Shown here: positions 56,706 to 64,000 of the stretch, piece by piece
Numbering within the stretch: the stretch's first letter is position 1
How the letters are laid out: each line of letters starts with the position of its first letter
From: Halioglobus sp.
GTDB taxonomy: Bacteria; Pseudomonadota; Gammaproteobacteria; Pseudomonadales; Halieaceae
Assembly: GCA_002699145.1 (NCBI GenBank)
Contig: PABK01000058.1
Coordinates: 52,203 to 116,202 of the forward strand
Direction of reading: 5' to 3'
DNA length: 64,000 nt
Position numbers and translations under genes: made by a program
Notes under the pieces: model-generated
What the model was told of the DNA's origin: nothing
The model's input: only the letters and a program-made list of their open reading frames with translations
Databases searched by the model: none

Positions 56706-56993
56706 ATGCCCAAAGTTGTACGTTATGAAATGCAGTGGGATGAAGAAACCTATGCACTGGCCGAGCGCGCCGCGCGCGCGGCGGGCTTAACCAGTATCAA
56801 GGCCTATGTCACCCAGCTGGTGAAGCAACATGCGCCTGAAGTATTGGAAGCCTACAGCAGTATTCAACTGACCAACGCGCAGTTCGACGCCTTTTGCGAG
56901 GCGTGTGACAACCCCCCTGCGCCAACTGCCAAGCTTCGTAAGGCAGCACAGGCACTCGATCAAGAGGGCTTCGTGCTGAATGCCGACCGTTGA
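56706..56993 (+). CDS. DUF1778-type antitoxin
   Basis: 95 residues. An N-terminal helix-rich RHH-like region is followed by the toxin-wrapping segment IQLTNAQFDAFCEACDNPPAPTAKLRKAA, typical of TacA/AtaR antitoxins. The start is ATG 56706 with CGGAGA upstream. It overlaps the GNAT toxin gene by 14 bases, so synthesis is coupled. The antitoxin neutralises the acetyltransferase and represses its own promoter through the upstream palindromes. Confidence 0.85.
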   Translation: MPKVVRYEMQWDEETYALAERAARAAGLTSIKAYVTQLVKQHAPEVLEAYSSIQLTNAQFDAFCEACDNPPAPTAKLRKAAQALDQEGFVLNADR

Positions 56994-57501
56994 GTTCTTG
57001 CCACTGGATCCACGCACGATCAATGTCAGAACATTTGATTGCGGCAAGGAAGCCATCAACGTGTATCTTCGCCGCTACGCGGCGAAGAACATGGCATTGA
57101 ACCTGAATCGAACCTTTGTACTTCCCTATACCACCGAAGACAGTTCAGAAAAGTCCCAGGTAGCTGCGTACTACACGCTGGCCCATCAGACATTGGTGCG
57201 AGATGAACTGCCAGACCCGTCTCGCCTGCCACGCTACCCCGTTCCCGTCATTCTGCTGGCGCAACTCGGCATCGACCAACGATTCCGTCGACAAGGCCTC
57301 GGCGCAAAAACACTGGTCTATGCGCTCAGACATGCCTACCAGATTGCCAACAACCCGAAAGGCTTGCCTGCCATGGGCGTGGTTCTCGATGTGCTCGACC
57401 ACGACGCACTGGCCTTCTACCAATCGTTCGATTTCTTCCTGCCGTTGACCGACAACCCGATGAAGCTGTTTGTTCCCATGGCCTCACTGGAGACACTGTA
57501 A
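56980..57501 (+). CDS. GNAT acetyltransferase toxin, TacT/AtaT-like
   Basis: 173 residues. GNAT acetyl-CoA site LGIDQRFRRQGLGAKTL near residues 88-104 and the active-site region HDALAFYQSFDF with a tyrosine; FDCGKEAINVYLRRYA at the N-terminus is typical of TacT-like toxins. These acetylate the amino group of charged tRNAs and stop translation. Second gene of the TA pair, inserted between transfer genes as cargo that can stabilise the ICE. Confidence 0.88.
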   Translation: MPTVEFLPLDPRTINVRTFDCGKEAINVYLRRYAAKNMALNLNRTFVLPYTTEDSSEKSQVAAYYTLAHQTLVRDELPDPSRLPRYPVPVILLAQLGIDQRFRRQGLGAKTLVYALRHAYQIANNPKGLPAMGVVLDVLDHDALAFYQSFDFFLPLTDNPMKLFVPMASLETL

Positions 57502-57532
57502 CCACCCTTCTCCGAACCCGTCCGGTTCGAAA

Positions 57533-58264
57533 TCAGAGATACTTTTTGAAGGTGCTGGCTGTGATGGTGACGGCAAAGGCAAAGGCCAGAGCAAACGGCA
57601 GGATGATCCAGGACGGATGAAGGCTGAATGGCAGCGCCAGGTAGAGTACCCAGGCCATGATGATCAGCGGAATAGCGGCTTTCTTGGCGTAGTGATAGAC
57701 GAAGGAGCTCTCGCGGCCCCCGCCCCAGCGCCTCAAGTCCCGCCGCACCAGACCATCCACCAGTGCCACCAGGGTGAAAAGCCCAAATACCGGCGTGGCC
57801 AGTGCCAAAATGGCCAGTCTCACCGCAAATACCTGGGTGATCTGCATCCCCGCCAACACATAGTCAGCCACAGGGCGATAAATCCGGTGCAGCAGGGGGC
57901 GCACACCTGACTCTTCGGTGGAGGGAACCGGCGTGACCCACTGAATGAGATCGACAAAACCGGTCCATTCGAAGGCGATGGAATAGAATCGTTCCGATAA
58001 GTCTCTGGCGAACTGCATGGGCTGCGCGGTCAACCAACTGCGATGAAAATCTGCCCCGAGGAACTGCAGCTCATTCACCAGCATCTGTCGGCTGTGCGCT
58101 ACGCCCTGCTCCTCCCACCAGAATGCCATACCGATCCATTCGATCAGGATGGAAAAGACCAGGGAGAGGATCAACCATTTCAGACACTGGGCGAGCCCCG
58201 TCAAACCCTGGGAGATCGCTCCGGGACGGGCAACTGTTCGGCGAGGATCGGTCGGTTCCGCCAT
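57533..58264 (-). CDS. ICE membrane protein TIGR03747 (PFL_4697 family)
   Basis: 243 residues with an N-terminal helix (WLILSLVFSILIEWIGMAFWW) and three hydrophobic stretches in the C-terminal half. WWEEQGVAHSRQMLVNELQFLG fits the family. It follows traD by 2 bases and is thought to assist the coupling protein. Confidence 0.88.
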   Translation of the reverse strand: MAEPTDPRRTVARPGAISQGLTGLAQCLKWLILSLVFSILIEWIGMAFWWEEQGVAHSRQMLVNELQFLGADFHRSWLTAQPMQFARDLSERFYSIAFEWTGFVDLIQWVTPVPSTEESGVRPLLHRIYRPVADYVLAGMQITQVFAVRLAILALATPVFGLFTLVALVDGLVRRDLRRWGGGRESSFVYHYAKKAAIPLIIMAWVLYLALPFSLHPSWIILPFALAFAFAVTITASTFKKYL

Positions 58265-58266
58265 AC

Positions 58267-60396
58267 TCAGGCTGAGCCACTCGATTCTGCAGGCTCAACC
58301 GTCGCCTCAGAGACGCCGTGCCACCAGTGCTCAGTCACCCGATACCAGTGATCGTTGGTGATGTAGCTGCGCCGCATGGCCTCAGCCATTTCTTCGAAAT
58401 TTCCTGGCATGGCGGCATCGGCGCGATCATCCGGCAACGGAATACGAATTTTCCAGAGCTGCCCTCCTTCCAATAGCGCGAAAGCCTGCCCCTTGGGCAA
58501 CGTGACCATATCGGCCGCGGTCAGCATCGGCACTTCCGAGACGCTGATCCGATCCTCATTGCGGGATTTGAAATCGACGCCAGAACCGGGATCCGAGGAA
58601 TCATCGACACCGGAGACGCTCATCAGGGTGAACACCTCCACACGGGGCAACTGCTCGGTCAGCATCTCGGCGGTATCCAGCTCTTTCACCCTCAGCATCA
58701 GCATCGTATTGAAGTTACCCGCGACCTGCCCGGCTTTGGCGCGACTGCCGATCCGCGCCTCCACGTCCGACCAGGTCTGGGTATAGGCCGTGACCTGGAA
58801 GCCGGCGCCACCGGCCTTATTCAACAGCGGTACGAACTCGTCCCCGATCAGTTCGTTAAACTCGTCCGCGTGCAATGAGATGGTGGGCAGCGACTGTCGC
58901 GCGTTTTCCGGGAGTGACGTATCGGAACCCGGCGCCACGACACCGTGCTTGTAGATCGTGCCCGCGACGGATACCAGGTCCGCGAACATGGAGTTGCCCA
59001 CTGCACTGGCGACCGTGGTATCGGTGAGTGCATCAAGCCCGACAAACACGATGCCCTTGCGCCGCACCACCTCCATCCATTCGAAGATTGGCCTCGCATC
59101 CTGCTCGTCCTGGTAGTCCGGCGAGATCAGCGCGGCGATGGTGCCAGTCGTCAGCTTTTCCATCAGCGGGCCGACGGAACTGACGATCTTGTCGAAATAG
59201 GTCTTGTCGTATTTGAACGCCGAAATCAGGCCATCCAGAACGGGGTCGTAAATGGACCTCTCCTGCAATAACCGCATACAGGCGATGGCTTCCATCGACC
59301 GGCCACGCAGCGCATTGGGCAGGTTGCGCTCCTTGATATCGGCGGCGCGCTCTTCCACCAGCGATGCCCAGGCGTCGATGCCGGCCACCTCGGCGCAATG
59401 ACCGGCATACTCGACAAACAGGGGCTCGATGTCGTTGATGTAGCGGCGAATCTGTTGATAGTCCGGTCTACGCTTCAAGGCCACCAGTGCCCGCGCAATG
59501 ATATTGACGAAGCGCCAGGCGAATTCCTTGAATGCCGCGGAGTTCCCCTCGTTCGGTAACTGGTTGGCGATACGGGTCGCGACCTCGGTGATACGCGAGA
59601 AGTTGCCAATGGCGTTATAACGCGCTGACAGTTCGGGAAAGCCGAGATGGAACAGATAGAAGTCGTCCAGTCGACCGGCGCGCTTGGCTTCGGCGTGGAT
59701 GCGGCGCAACAGATCGGCATCGCCCTTGGGATCGAAAACGATGACGACATCGCCCCGGCGAATATCCTGGGTGATCAGCAGTTCGGCCAAGCGAGTCTTG
59801 CCGACGCGGGTGGTGCCGAGCACCAGGGTGTGCCCGACGCGTTCCCCGAGATCCATCCACACGGATTGCTCAAGGGGTTCAACGGCATGCAGTGCTGGCT
59901 TGCCGCCGACGGCGGGTAAAGGCGCCAACGGATTCCAGCGGGAACGGCTGCGCAAGCCTTTGGCCAGTACTGAGAGTACGGGGATCGACTCCCAGGCCAC
60001 TTCCTTTTGTCTCGCCCACTGATAGAGCCTGCCCGGTTGCACGTAACGCTGCACCTCGGGCTTCAGCGTATCGCGCAACCGCTGCGTGTGTTGCTGTGTC
60101 CAGCGAAAGCCTTTACCTAAAAACAGCTTATGCCGGCTGACGGGGATCTGCGCTGCCCGCACGCGATACTCCGGCAGGCGCTTCATGTGATGCTGGTAGC
60201 GCAATACGCGCCAGGCCTGACGGCCCCGCCACACGCCAAACCCGAAGAAGGTCAACCCGGTGGCCGCCGCAATACCCGGTGGCATCATCAAGGCCCAGGG
60301 CGCCAACCAGGCCAGTATCCCCGCCGCAAACGCGGTGGCGGTGGACCACAACTCGACGGGAGGCCGCAACAATGCCTCCATCGGATGCGTGCTCAC
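58267..60396 (-). CDS. traD: Conjugative coupling protein TraD, SXT/TOL family
   Basis: 709 residues. Type IV coupling ATPase that brings the relaxase-DNA complex to the channel. Two N-terminal membrane segments (residues about 20-55), Walker A LGTTRVGKT near 193-201, VIVFDPKGDADLL, and VGLDALTD. The C-terminal STAATV-like tail is Ser/Glu-rich. ATGA overlap with the TIGR03765 gene. Having TraD but no relaxase in the window implies the relaxase lies elsewhere or is lost. Confidence 0.93.
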   Translation of the reverse strand: MSTHPMEALLRPPVELWSTATAFAAGILAWLAPWALMMPPGIAAATGLTFFGFGVWRGRQAWRVLRYQHHMKRLPEYRVRAAQIPVSRHKLFLGKGFRWTQQHTQRLRDTLKPEVQRYVQPGRLYQWARQKEVAWESIPVLSVLAKGLRSRSRWNPLAPLPAVGGKPALHAVEPLEQSVWMDLGERVGHTLVLGTTRVGKTRLAELLITQDIRRGDVVIVFDPKGDADLLRRIHAEAKRAGRLDDFYLFHLGFPELSARYNAIGNFSRITEVATRIANQLPNEGNSAAFKEFAWRFVNIIARALVALKRRPDYQQIRRYINDIEPLFVEYAGHCAEVAGIDAWASLVEERAADIKERNLPNALRGRSMEAIACMRLLQERSIYDPVLDGLISAFKYDKTYFDKIVSSVGPLMEKLTTGTIAALISPDYQDEQDARPIFEWMEVVRRKGIVFVGLDALTDTTVASAVGNSMFADLVSVAGTIYKHGVVAPGSDTSLPENARQSLPTISLHADEFNELIGDEFVPLLNKAGGAGFQVTAYTQTWSDVEARIGSRAKAGQVAGNFNTMLMLRVKELDTAEMLTEQLPRVEVFTLMSVSGVDDSSDPGSGVDFKSRNEDRISVSEVPMLTAADMVTLPKGQAFALLEGGQLWKIRIPLPDDRADAAMPGNFEEMAEAMRRSYITNDHWYRVTEHWWHGVSEATVEPAESSGSA

Positions 60397-60977
60397 TGCC
60401 GGATACCGTCAGGGGTGATTAATACGGGGTAACGATCGATGCCCAGGGCTGCGGCCAGGTCACTCCCGGATCCCAGGGTGATAGACAAGCCTTGCGCCAT
60501 CTCCGCGACTCGTCGCACATCGTTTTCGGTCTCGGCTTGGACCAGCATGCCCACGGCACCAAGATCTTCCAGGACGTCTCGGTGCGAGGCCAACCACCGC
60601 AACGACATGGCATCCGATCCGATCAAAAAAAACGGCCGTGGATTGCCTTGTGCCAGTCGCGCCAGCGCCTCGGGACGCAAGGCACTGCCAGCGATATCGC
60701 CGACAATCAGACCGGGTGAGCGCACTGGCAAAAGATTGCGAAGGTCTGCCGGACCATCACTGGACAAGGGGCTGGACGAGGGATCGAGGGTGGCGCTTTC
60801 GGCTGGCTCGGACGATGGCGAGTCATCCGCCAGTAGCGGCTCAAGCAACGGCGCCAGTGGCCGCGTTTGACCATTGTCGTAAATGATCTTCAACTCGGCG
60901 AGCGCGTTAGCACTCACGCCGAAGGAGAATAAAAGTCCAAGCCCAATGATCGGCAATAGAGATCGATTACTTTGCAT
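60393..60977 (-). CDS. ICE protein TIGR03765 (PFL_4695 family)
   Basis: 194 residues with a signal peptide (LLPIIGLGLLFSFGVSANALA) then LKIIYDNGQTRPLAPLLEPLL, the family hallmark. Periplasmic. The start ATG 60977 has an excellent GAGGAGGT site and overlaps the transglycosylase gene by 11 bases; the longer ORF of the track is not real. Confidence 0.88.
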   Translation of the reverse strand: MQSNRSLLPIIGLGLLFSFGVSANALAELKIIYDNGQTRPLAPLLEPLLADDSPSSEPAESATLDPSSSPLSSDGPADLRNLLPVRSPGLIVGDIAGSALRPEALARLAQGNPRPFFLIGSDAMSLRWLASHRDVLEDLGAVGMLVQAETENDVRRVAEMAQGLSITLGSGSDLAAALGIDRYPVLITPDGIRQ

Positions 60978-61527
60978 CAACGGGAACCTCCTCGGTCGCA
61001 TCGAGCACTTGCGTCCAGCGTTCCTGTACACGTCGGCCATAGCGGTTTGCGCGGGCTGGGTCATTGGGCGCGTGGTAACAACCGGCGCTCTCGATCCAGT
61101 TACTGTGCTCACTGAAACAATCGCGCAGCAGCGCAGCCGCCACCCGCAGATTGTGATAGGGATCGAGCGCCTGCCAGGATGAACCCAGGGATGACTGGTG
61201 ATAGCGCCAGCTGACCTGCATCAGCCCGATATCCACGGACGCATCGGCTTCCGCCAGTGCCGTCTGCAAAGCCCGCCACGCGCTCTGGCGGGACGGAAAA
61301 TACCGCCCCTTGCCGTCGATATTCAGCGCCCACGGCCAGGGACGAAACACTCCATGACTCAGCGCACTTTGACCGCTCTCGGTGAGGGCTACCGCATAGA
61401 GCAGCGCAGGCGGCAGACCGTATTCATGCGCGACCTGCTGATACCCGACAGGGACCGGTTGCGACTGCGCCGTCATCGGCCCACACAATAGGCCGACCAC
61501 ACAGACGATGATCGAACGACTTGCCAT
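60967..61527 (-). CDS. Lytic transglycosylase, VirB1-like
   Basis: 186 residues with a leader peptide (ending TAQSQP) and an SLT fold: Glu50 in YAVALTESGQSAL is the expected catalytic acid, and DIGLMQVSWRYH plus LDPYHNLRVAAALLRD complete the pattern. It opens peptidoglycan so the transfer channel can be assembled. Confidence 0.88.
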   Translation of the reverse strand: MASRSIIVCVVGLLCGPMTAQSQPVPVGYQQVAHEYGLPPALLYAVALTESGQSALSHGVFRPWPWALNIDGKGRYFPSRQSAWRALQTALAEADASVDIGLMQVSWRYHQSSLGSSWQALDPYHNLRVAAALLRDCFSEHSNWIESAGCYHAPNDPARANRYGRRVQERWTQVLDATEEVPVDAK

Positions 61528-61539
61528 AACCGGCGCTCG

Positions 61540-62358
61540 TCAAAACCGTGATACCGGCAAGGGTGCCAACCGACCCTCCCGGCGCAGTATCAGTACCGGC
61601 AGCTCCTGACCCTGCTGGCCCGTGTGGCCAGCGACCTGGTCGAACGCGCCGGCATCGATGTTCAGCGTCATTCGGTGCTCGCTGACCCACTGCGGATCGA
61701 TCTGTTTCGCTGACGCCCAGTCGCGTATGCGGGATTCCTCGCCGACCGACACATCGATCAGGTACAGATCAATGCCGGCGAATTGTTTGATATGACTGAT
61801 CAGTCGCTCCAATACGGCGTCGCAGCGCGGGCACTGCGTTTCGGTGAAGAACAACACCCGGTCATCGGGTTTCCAGGTCAGTTTTTCGGTTGCCGTTTGA
61901 TGCGTTGCGGCTGACGCCAGGGCACTGGCATTGATCAACAGTCCATTGGGGAACAGGCGCTGCTGGGCATCGTCGTAAGCACGTTGAAACGCCAGGATCC
62001 GCTCGGCGTCGTCACGCATCATCACGGCCCACTGTTCAGCGTAGCGACGGCGCTCATCCGCAGTGCGTGCATGTATGCCCAGGACTTCCAGAGGTGACAA
62101 CGTCGCCGGGCTTACGCTGCCGCGAATCCCCTGCATCAGGGATTCATAACGCTGCCACTCGGTCGGGTCCAATCCCCACTGCTCTGCGCGGGAAGTCCGG
62201 GACTCGATCTGTTGGGTCGTCGACTGCTCGACAGCCTGGAGCTTCGAAGCTTCCGATACCGTTCCACTATCCGCGATGACTGGCAACGAGATGCACAACC
62301 AGAATCCGAGAATCACGATGCGGGAGGGTCGCACTCTGAGCTCAGCGGACATGGTCAT
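61540..62358 (-). CDS. ICE protein TIGR03759 (PFL_4693 family), thioredoxin-like
   Basis: 272 residues: leader (IVILGFWLCISLPVIA), helical middle (RYESLMQGIRGSVSP... LEVLGIHARTADERRRYAE) and a thioredoxin-like C-terminal part with CPRC at 176-179. The redox motif suggests a disulphide role for periplasmic transfer proteins. Start may be ATG 62358 or two codons later. Confidence 0.87.
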   Translation of the reverse strand: MTMSAELRVRPSRIVILGFWLCISLPVIADSGTVSEASKLQAVEQSTTQQIESRTSRAEQWGLDPTEWQRYESLMQGIRGSVSPATLSPLEVLGIHARTADERRRYAEQWAVMMRDDAERILAFQRAYDDAQQRLFPNGLLINASALASAATHQTATEKLTWKPDDRVLFFTETQCPRCDAVLERLISHIKQFAGIDLYLIDVSVGEESRIRDWASAKQIDPQWVSEHRMTLNIDAGAFDQVAGHTGQQGQELPVLILRREGRLAPLPVSRF

Positions 62359-62569
62359 TGACCTGCTGATCGACCGGTACGGTCAAATCGCGTTGAACGA
62401 TAGTTTGATGCGTCGGATCGCAAAGGTGCGCTGGGGATTGACCGGTGACACCCTGCTCACTCGTCAGCGTCGCCTTATGGACAGAACGCGGCTCCTGATC
62501 CGGTCGCTCAGACTCGACGCCCACCAGCAATGCAGTGACCAACACAATAATCAGAAAGAACCCTTCCAT
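62342..62569 (-). CDS. Small membrane-anchored hypothetical protein
   Basis: 75 residues from ATG 62569, beginning with one hydrophobic segment, MEGFFLIIVLVTALLVGVES, followed by a polar tail. The ATG overlaps the PilL_N stop (TAATG), and its end overlaps the TIGR03759 start. No family recognised; the coupling on both sides suggests it is translated. Confidence 0.6.
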   Translation of the reverse strand: MEGFFLIIVLVTALLVGVESERPDQEPRSVHKATLTSEQGVTGQSPAHLCDPTHQTIVQRDLTVPVDQQVNDHVR

Positions 62570-63063
62570 TAGCGTGCGCCTCCGGTCGCTGTGGGGTTGG
62601 ATGCATCGGCGCAACGCTCGAAGGCAATGAGGCGATGCACGGGATCCTGAACCAGGTGAAACGCGGGTCCCACTATCAGCCCAATCACCGCCTTGAGCGG
62701 CATCGGCTCGAAAGAGCGATGTGCATTTGGCAACGGCAGATCGAGCATAGCGATGGCGTCTTCCGACAGAACAGCATGATCTGCCAGGCGATAGCCGGAA
62801 TCGCGTAATAGCAAGTGCAAGGCATCACCGACAGTCTTGATGTCGTCCGGAATGGTGATCGACCTGATGACCGCCAAAAGGTCTTGCTGTCCGGCCGTTG
62901 GCGCGACAGCGATGACGGAATAGCGGCCAATCTGGGTCTGCGCGCCGATCGCTGAAATGAGTTGCTGGTCCGCCCATACCGATTGGCCCGCGATGGCCAC
63001 GCCAGTGCAGCACAACCAACTCGTTAGGCGTCGCGGGATTGCGGAATGCTTTGACAAAGACAT
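62569..63063 (-). CDS. PilL N-terminal-like conjugation protein (TIGR03748)
   Basis: 164 residues with a leader peptide (SWLCCTGVAIAGQSVWA), then GRYSVIAVAPTAGQQDLLAVI and GDALHLLLRDSGYRL, which match the PilL_N family found at the head of MPF_G clusters. Resembles secretin-associated N-domains. ATG 63063 has GAGAG upstream; the track start is longer. First transfer gene in this window. Confidence 0.87.
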   Translation of the reverse strand: MSLSKHSAIPRRLTSWLCCTGVAIAGQSVWADQQLISAIGAQTQIGRYSVIAVAPTAGQQDLLAVIRSITIPDDIKTVGDALHLLLRDSGYRLADHAVLSEDAIAMLDLPLPNAHRSFEPMPLKAVIGLIVGPAFHLVQDPVHRLIAFERCADASNPTATGGAR

Positions 63064-63074
63064 ATTTGGCTCTC

Positions 63075-63099
63075 GATCATGATGATTGTCTTCATGATC
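63075..63099. promoter_or_regulatory. Dyad upstream of the transfer operon
   Basis: GATCATGA and TCATGATC form an 8-bp inverted repeat separated by 9 bases, 12 bases upstream of the PilL_N start. It could be a repressor site or a hairpin in the leader; no clear -35/-10 pair is visible beside it. Confidence 0.4.
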
Positions 63100-63178
63100 G
63101 CCAACCGATCCCCACCCGTGAACGATCAATCCGTTCCGTGGGTGTCGGACTTTCTGTCAAACGGCTCTCTGCTACTGA

Positions 63179-64000
63179 CTATCGACCTAAATAAACTGCG
63201 CTGATCTGCTCGCGGGCATGGCCGAGTTCGCGGCTGATAATGAGTCGTGCCTGGAGATCCAGCTTGCGTTGATCGGCGCTAAGACTGGCGGCGGTCGGTC
63301 CACCGGCGGCCGGACAGGCCCAGCCGGTCAATTGTTCAAAGCGTGCCTGGGCGTAGGCATGGCGCAGGCCATGCAGCTTCGACAGTCCCGCTTGTGTGGT
63401 ATGGCGCTCGTAGGTTCTCAACTGCTGGATGTAGTTTTTCTGGGAAGGAATCAGGGATCCATTCCCGGCCAAACGGTGCGCCCGATCCAGGACGGCTCGC
63501 TGGTCCTGACGGAGGATCGGCACGACGCGTGCCTTACCGCCCTTGGTCCAGGCCGCCTTGAGCCGGATATGATCACCCTGATCGGCGAACCCCGGCATGA
63601 ATTTGATTGCCTCCTCTCTTCGCAAACCGAAGGCGCGTTGCAGCTCCAGGCTCATACGCACGTGGTCATCCTGGATACTCGACAGTGCCTGGCTATCGAC
63701 CGCGACCGCCTTGGACTCGTTACTAACGAATTGCCGATCGGGGATGCCGTAGAACTCGTTCGAGCGGGCAATGACATTGCGCCGGTCCACTTTCGCGGCC
63801 CACCACCGCAAGCAGTTCATGCGGTTTTTGATGGTACCGGCCGCCATACCCTCACCGAGCCAGCGTTTTACGAGGGCATCGACATGCTTTGGCTTCAGGG
63901 ATCGAGTGGTCATGCGCCGATACCCCATTTCCTGCAACTGATTCGCAATCTGGTTGAGCATACGCGCACGGTTGGCTTGCGTGCTGTAACTGCCATCGCG
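63179..64000 (-). CDS. Tyrosine recombinase-type integrase domain protein (5' end off window)
   Basis: At least 260 residues; the frame stays open to the right edge (RDGSYSTQANRAR precedes the first ATG at 63961), so the N-terminus is probably outside. SAM-like core-binding domain with LKPKHVDALVKRWL; catalytic residues visible are Arg in FGLRREEA, Lys in TKGGKARVV, HGLRH, GHAREQ and the Tyr in AVYLGR at the C-terminus. PFGI-1-like ICEs carry such an integrase-domain protein near pilL. Whether it integrates the ICE at tRNA-Leu is not known; it is about 38 kb from attL. Confidence 0.85.
   Translation of the reverse strand, partial: RDGSYSTQANRARMLNQIANQLQEMGYRRMTTRSLKPKHVDALVKRWLGEGMAAGTIKNRMNCLRWWAAKVDRRNVIARSNEFYGIPDRQFVSNESKAVAVDSQALSSIQDDHVRMSLELQRAFGLRREEAIKFMPGFADQGDHIRLKAAWTKGGKARVVPILRQDQRAVLDRAHRLAGNGSLIPSQKNYIQQLRTYERHTTQAGLSKLHGLRHAYAQARFEQLTGWACPAAGGPTAASLSADQRKLDLQARLIISRELGHAREQISAVYLGR

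Noticed and set aside
62342-62614. 90-residue version of the small membrane ORF
   Set aside because: The extra 15 residues overlap the PilL_N gene; the TAATG junction at 62569 is the natural start.
1-64000. Insertion sequences or transposases
   Set aside because: No transposase-like ORF or terminal inverted repeats with target duplications were seen in either half.
63179-64000. The att-proximal ICE integrase
   Set aside because: It has tyrosine-recombinase residues but lies about 38 kb from attL and in the position of the extra integrase-domain protein of PFGI-1-like ICEs, so I do not assign it as the integrating enzyme.

Overview
The window joins two kinds of DNA. Positions 1 to about 25,475 are a GC-rich gammaproteobacterial chromosome. 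The order rnr-rlmB-rpsF-rpsR-(DUF2232 membrane protein)-rplI-dnaB, with radA and ettA nearby, is the arrangement seen in Pseudomonas and related marine groups. Genus cannot be read from the sequence; a high-GC marine gammaproteobacterium (Cellvibrionales/Halieaceae-like or Pseudomonas-like) is a guess. From tRNA-Leu(CAG) at 25,389-25,475 to the right edge the DNA is an integrative and conjugative element (ICE) with visibly lower GC. Its right end is beyond the window.

Chromosome, left to right: glyA; a five-cistron cluster of circularly permuted ATP-grasp, alpha-E and transglutaminase proteins that ends convergently against an Anbu (proteasome/HslV-like) peptidase gene; ettA; a TesB-like thioesterase; a PilZ protein; radA; a DnaT-like protein with three DnaT repeats, overlapped by a lambda P-like replication protein; dnaB; the rplI/S18/S6 ribosomal block; rlmB; rnr; tRNA-Leu.

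ICE left part (25.5-42.1 kb): ten genes, all on the minus strand and mostly overlapping or separated by a few bases, running toward the tRNA. In order of transcription: small HTH protein, SNF2-type helicase, DUF4391 protein, type III-like DNA methyltransferase (Mod), type III-like helicase-nuclease (Res), SIR2 protein, HerA-like ATPase, DUF2779 nuclease/exonuclease with four cysteines, a protein with an Rx4H HEPN-type motif, and a frameshifted conserved hypothetical gene. This looks like a composite anti-phage operon: a restriction-like module, a SIR2-HerA (Nezha-like) module and extra nucleases under apparently shared control. It is the strongest candidate here for an undescribed system.

ICE right part (42.5-64 kb): a near-complete MPF_G (PFGI-1/ICEHin1056-type) type IV secretion operon on the minus strand, from a PilL_N protein (63.0 kb) through TIGR03759, lytic transglycosylase, TIGR03765, TraD coupling protein, TIGR03747, RAQPRD, TIGR03758, TIGR03745, TIGR03750, TIGR03746, TIGR03749, TIGR03752, TIGR03751 lipoprotein, TIGR03744 (VirB4/TraC ATPase), TIGR03757, TIGR03756 (TraU-like), TIGR03755, a small membrane protein and TraG_N. 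Cargo inserted between transfer genes includes a DUF1778/GNAT toxin-antitoxin pair with clear operators, an orphan ParS/Xre-like antitoxin with mirrored operators, and a NERD-zinc finger protein. A tyrosine-recombinase-type protein is cut by the right edge. No relaxase is seen in the window. All family names are from motif and length recognition by eye, without database searches.
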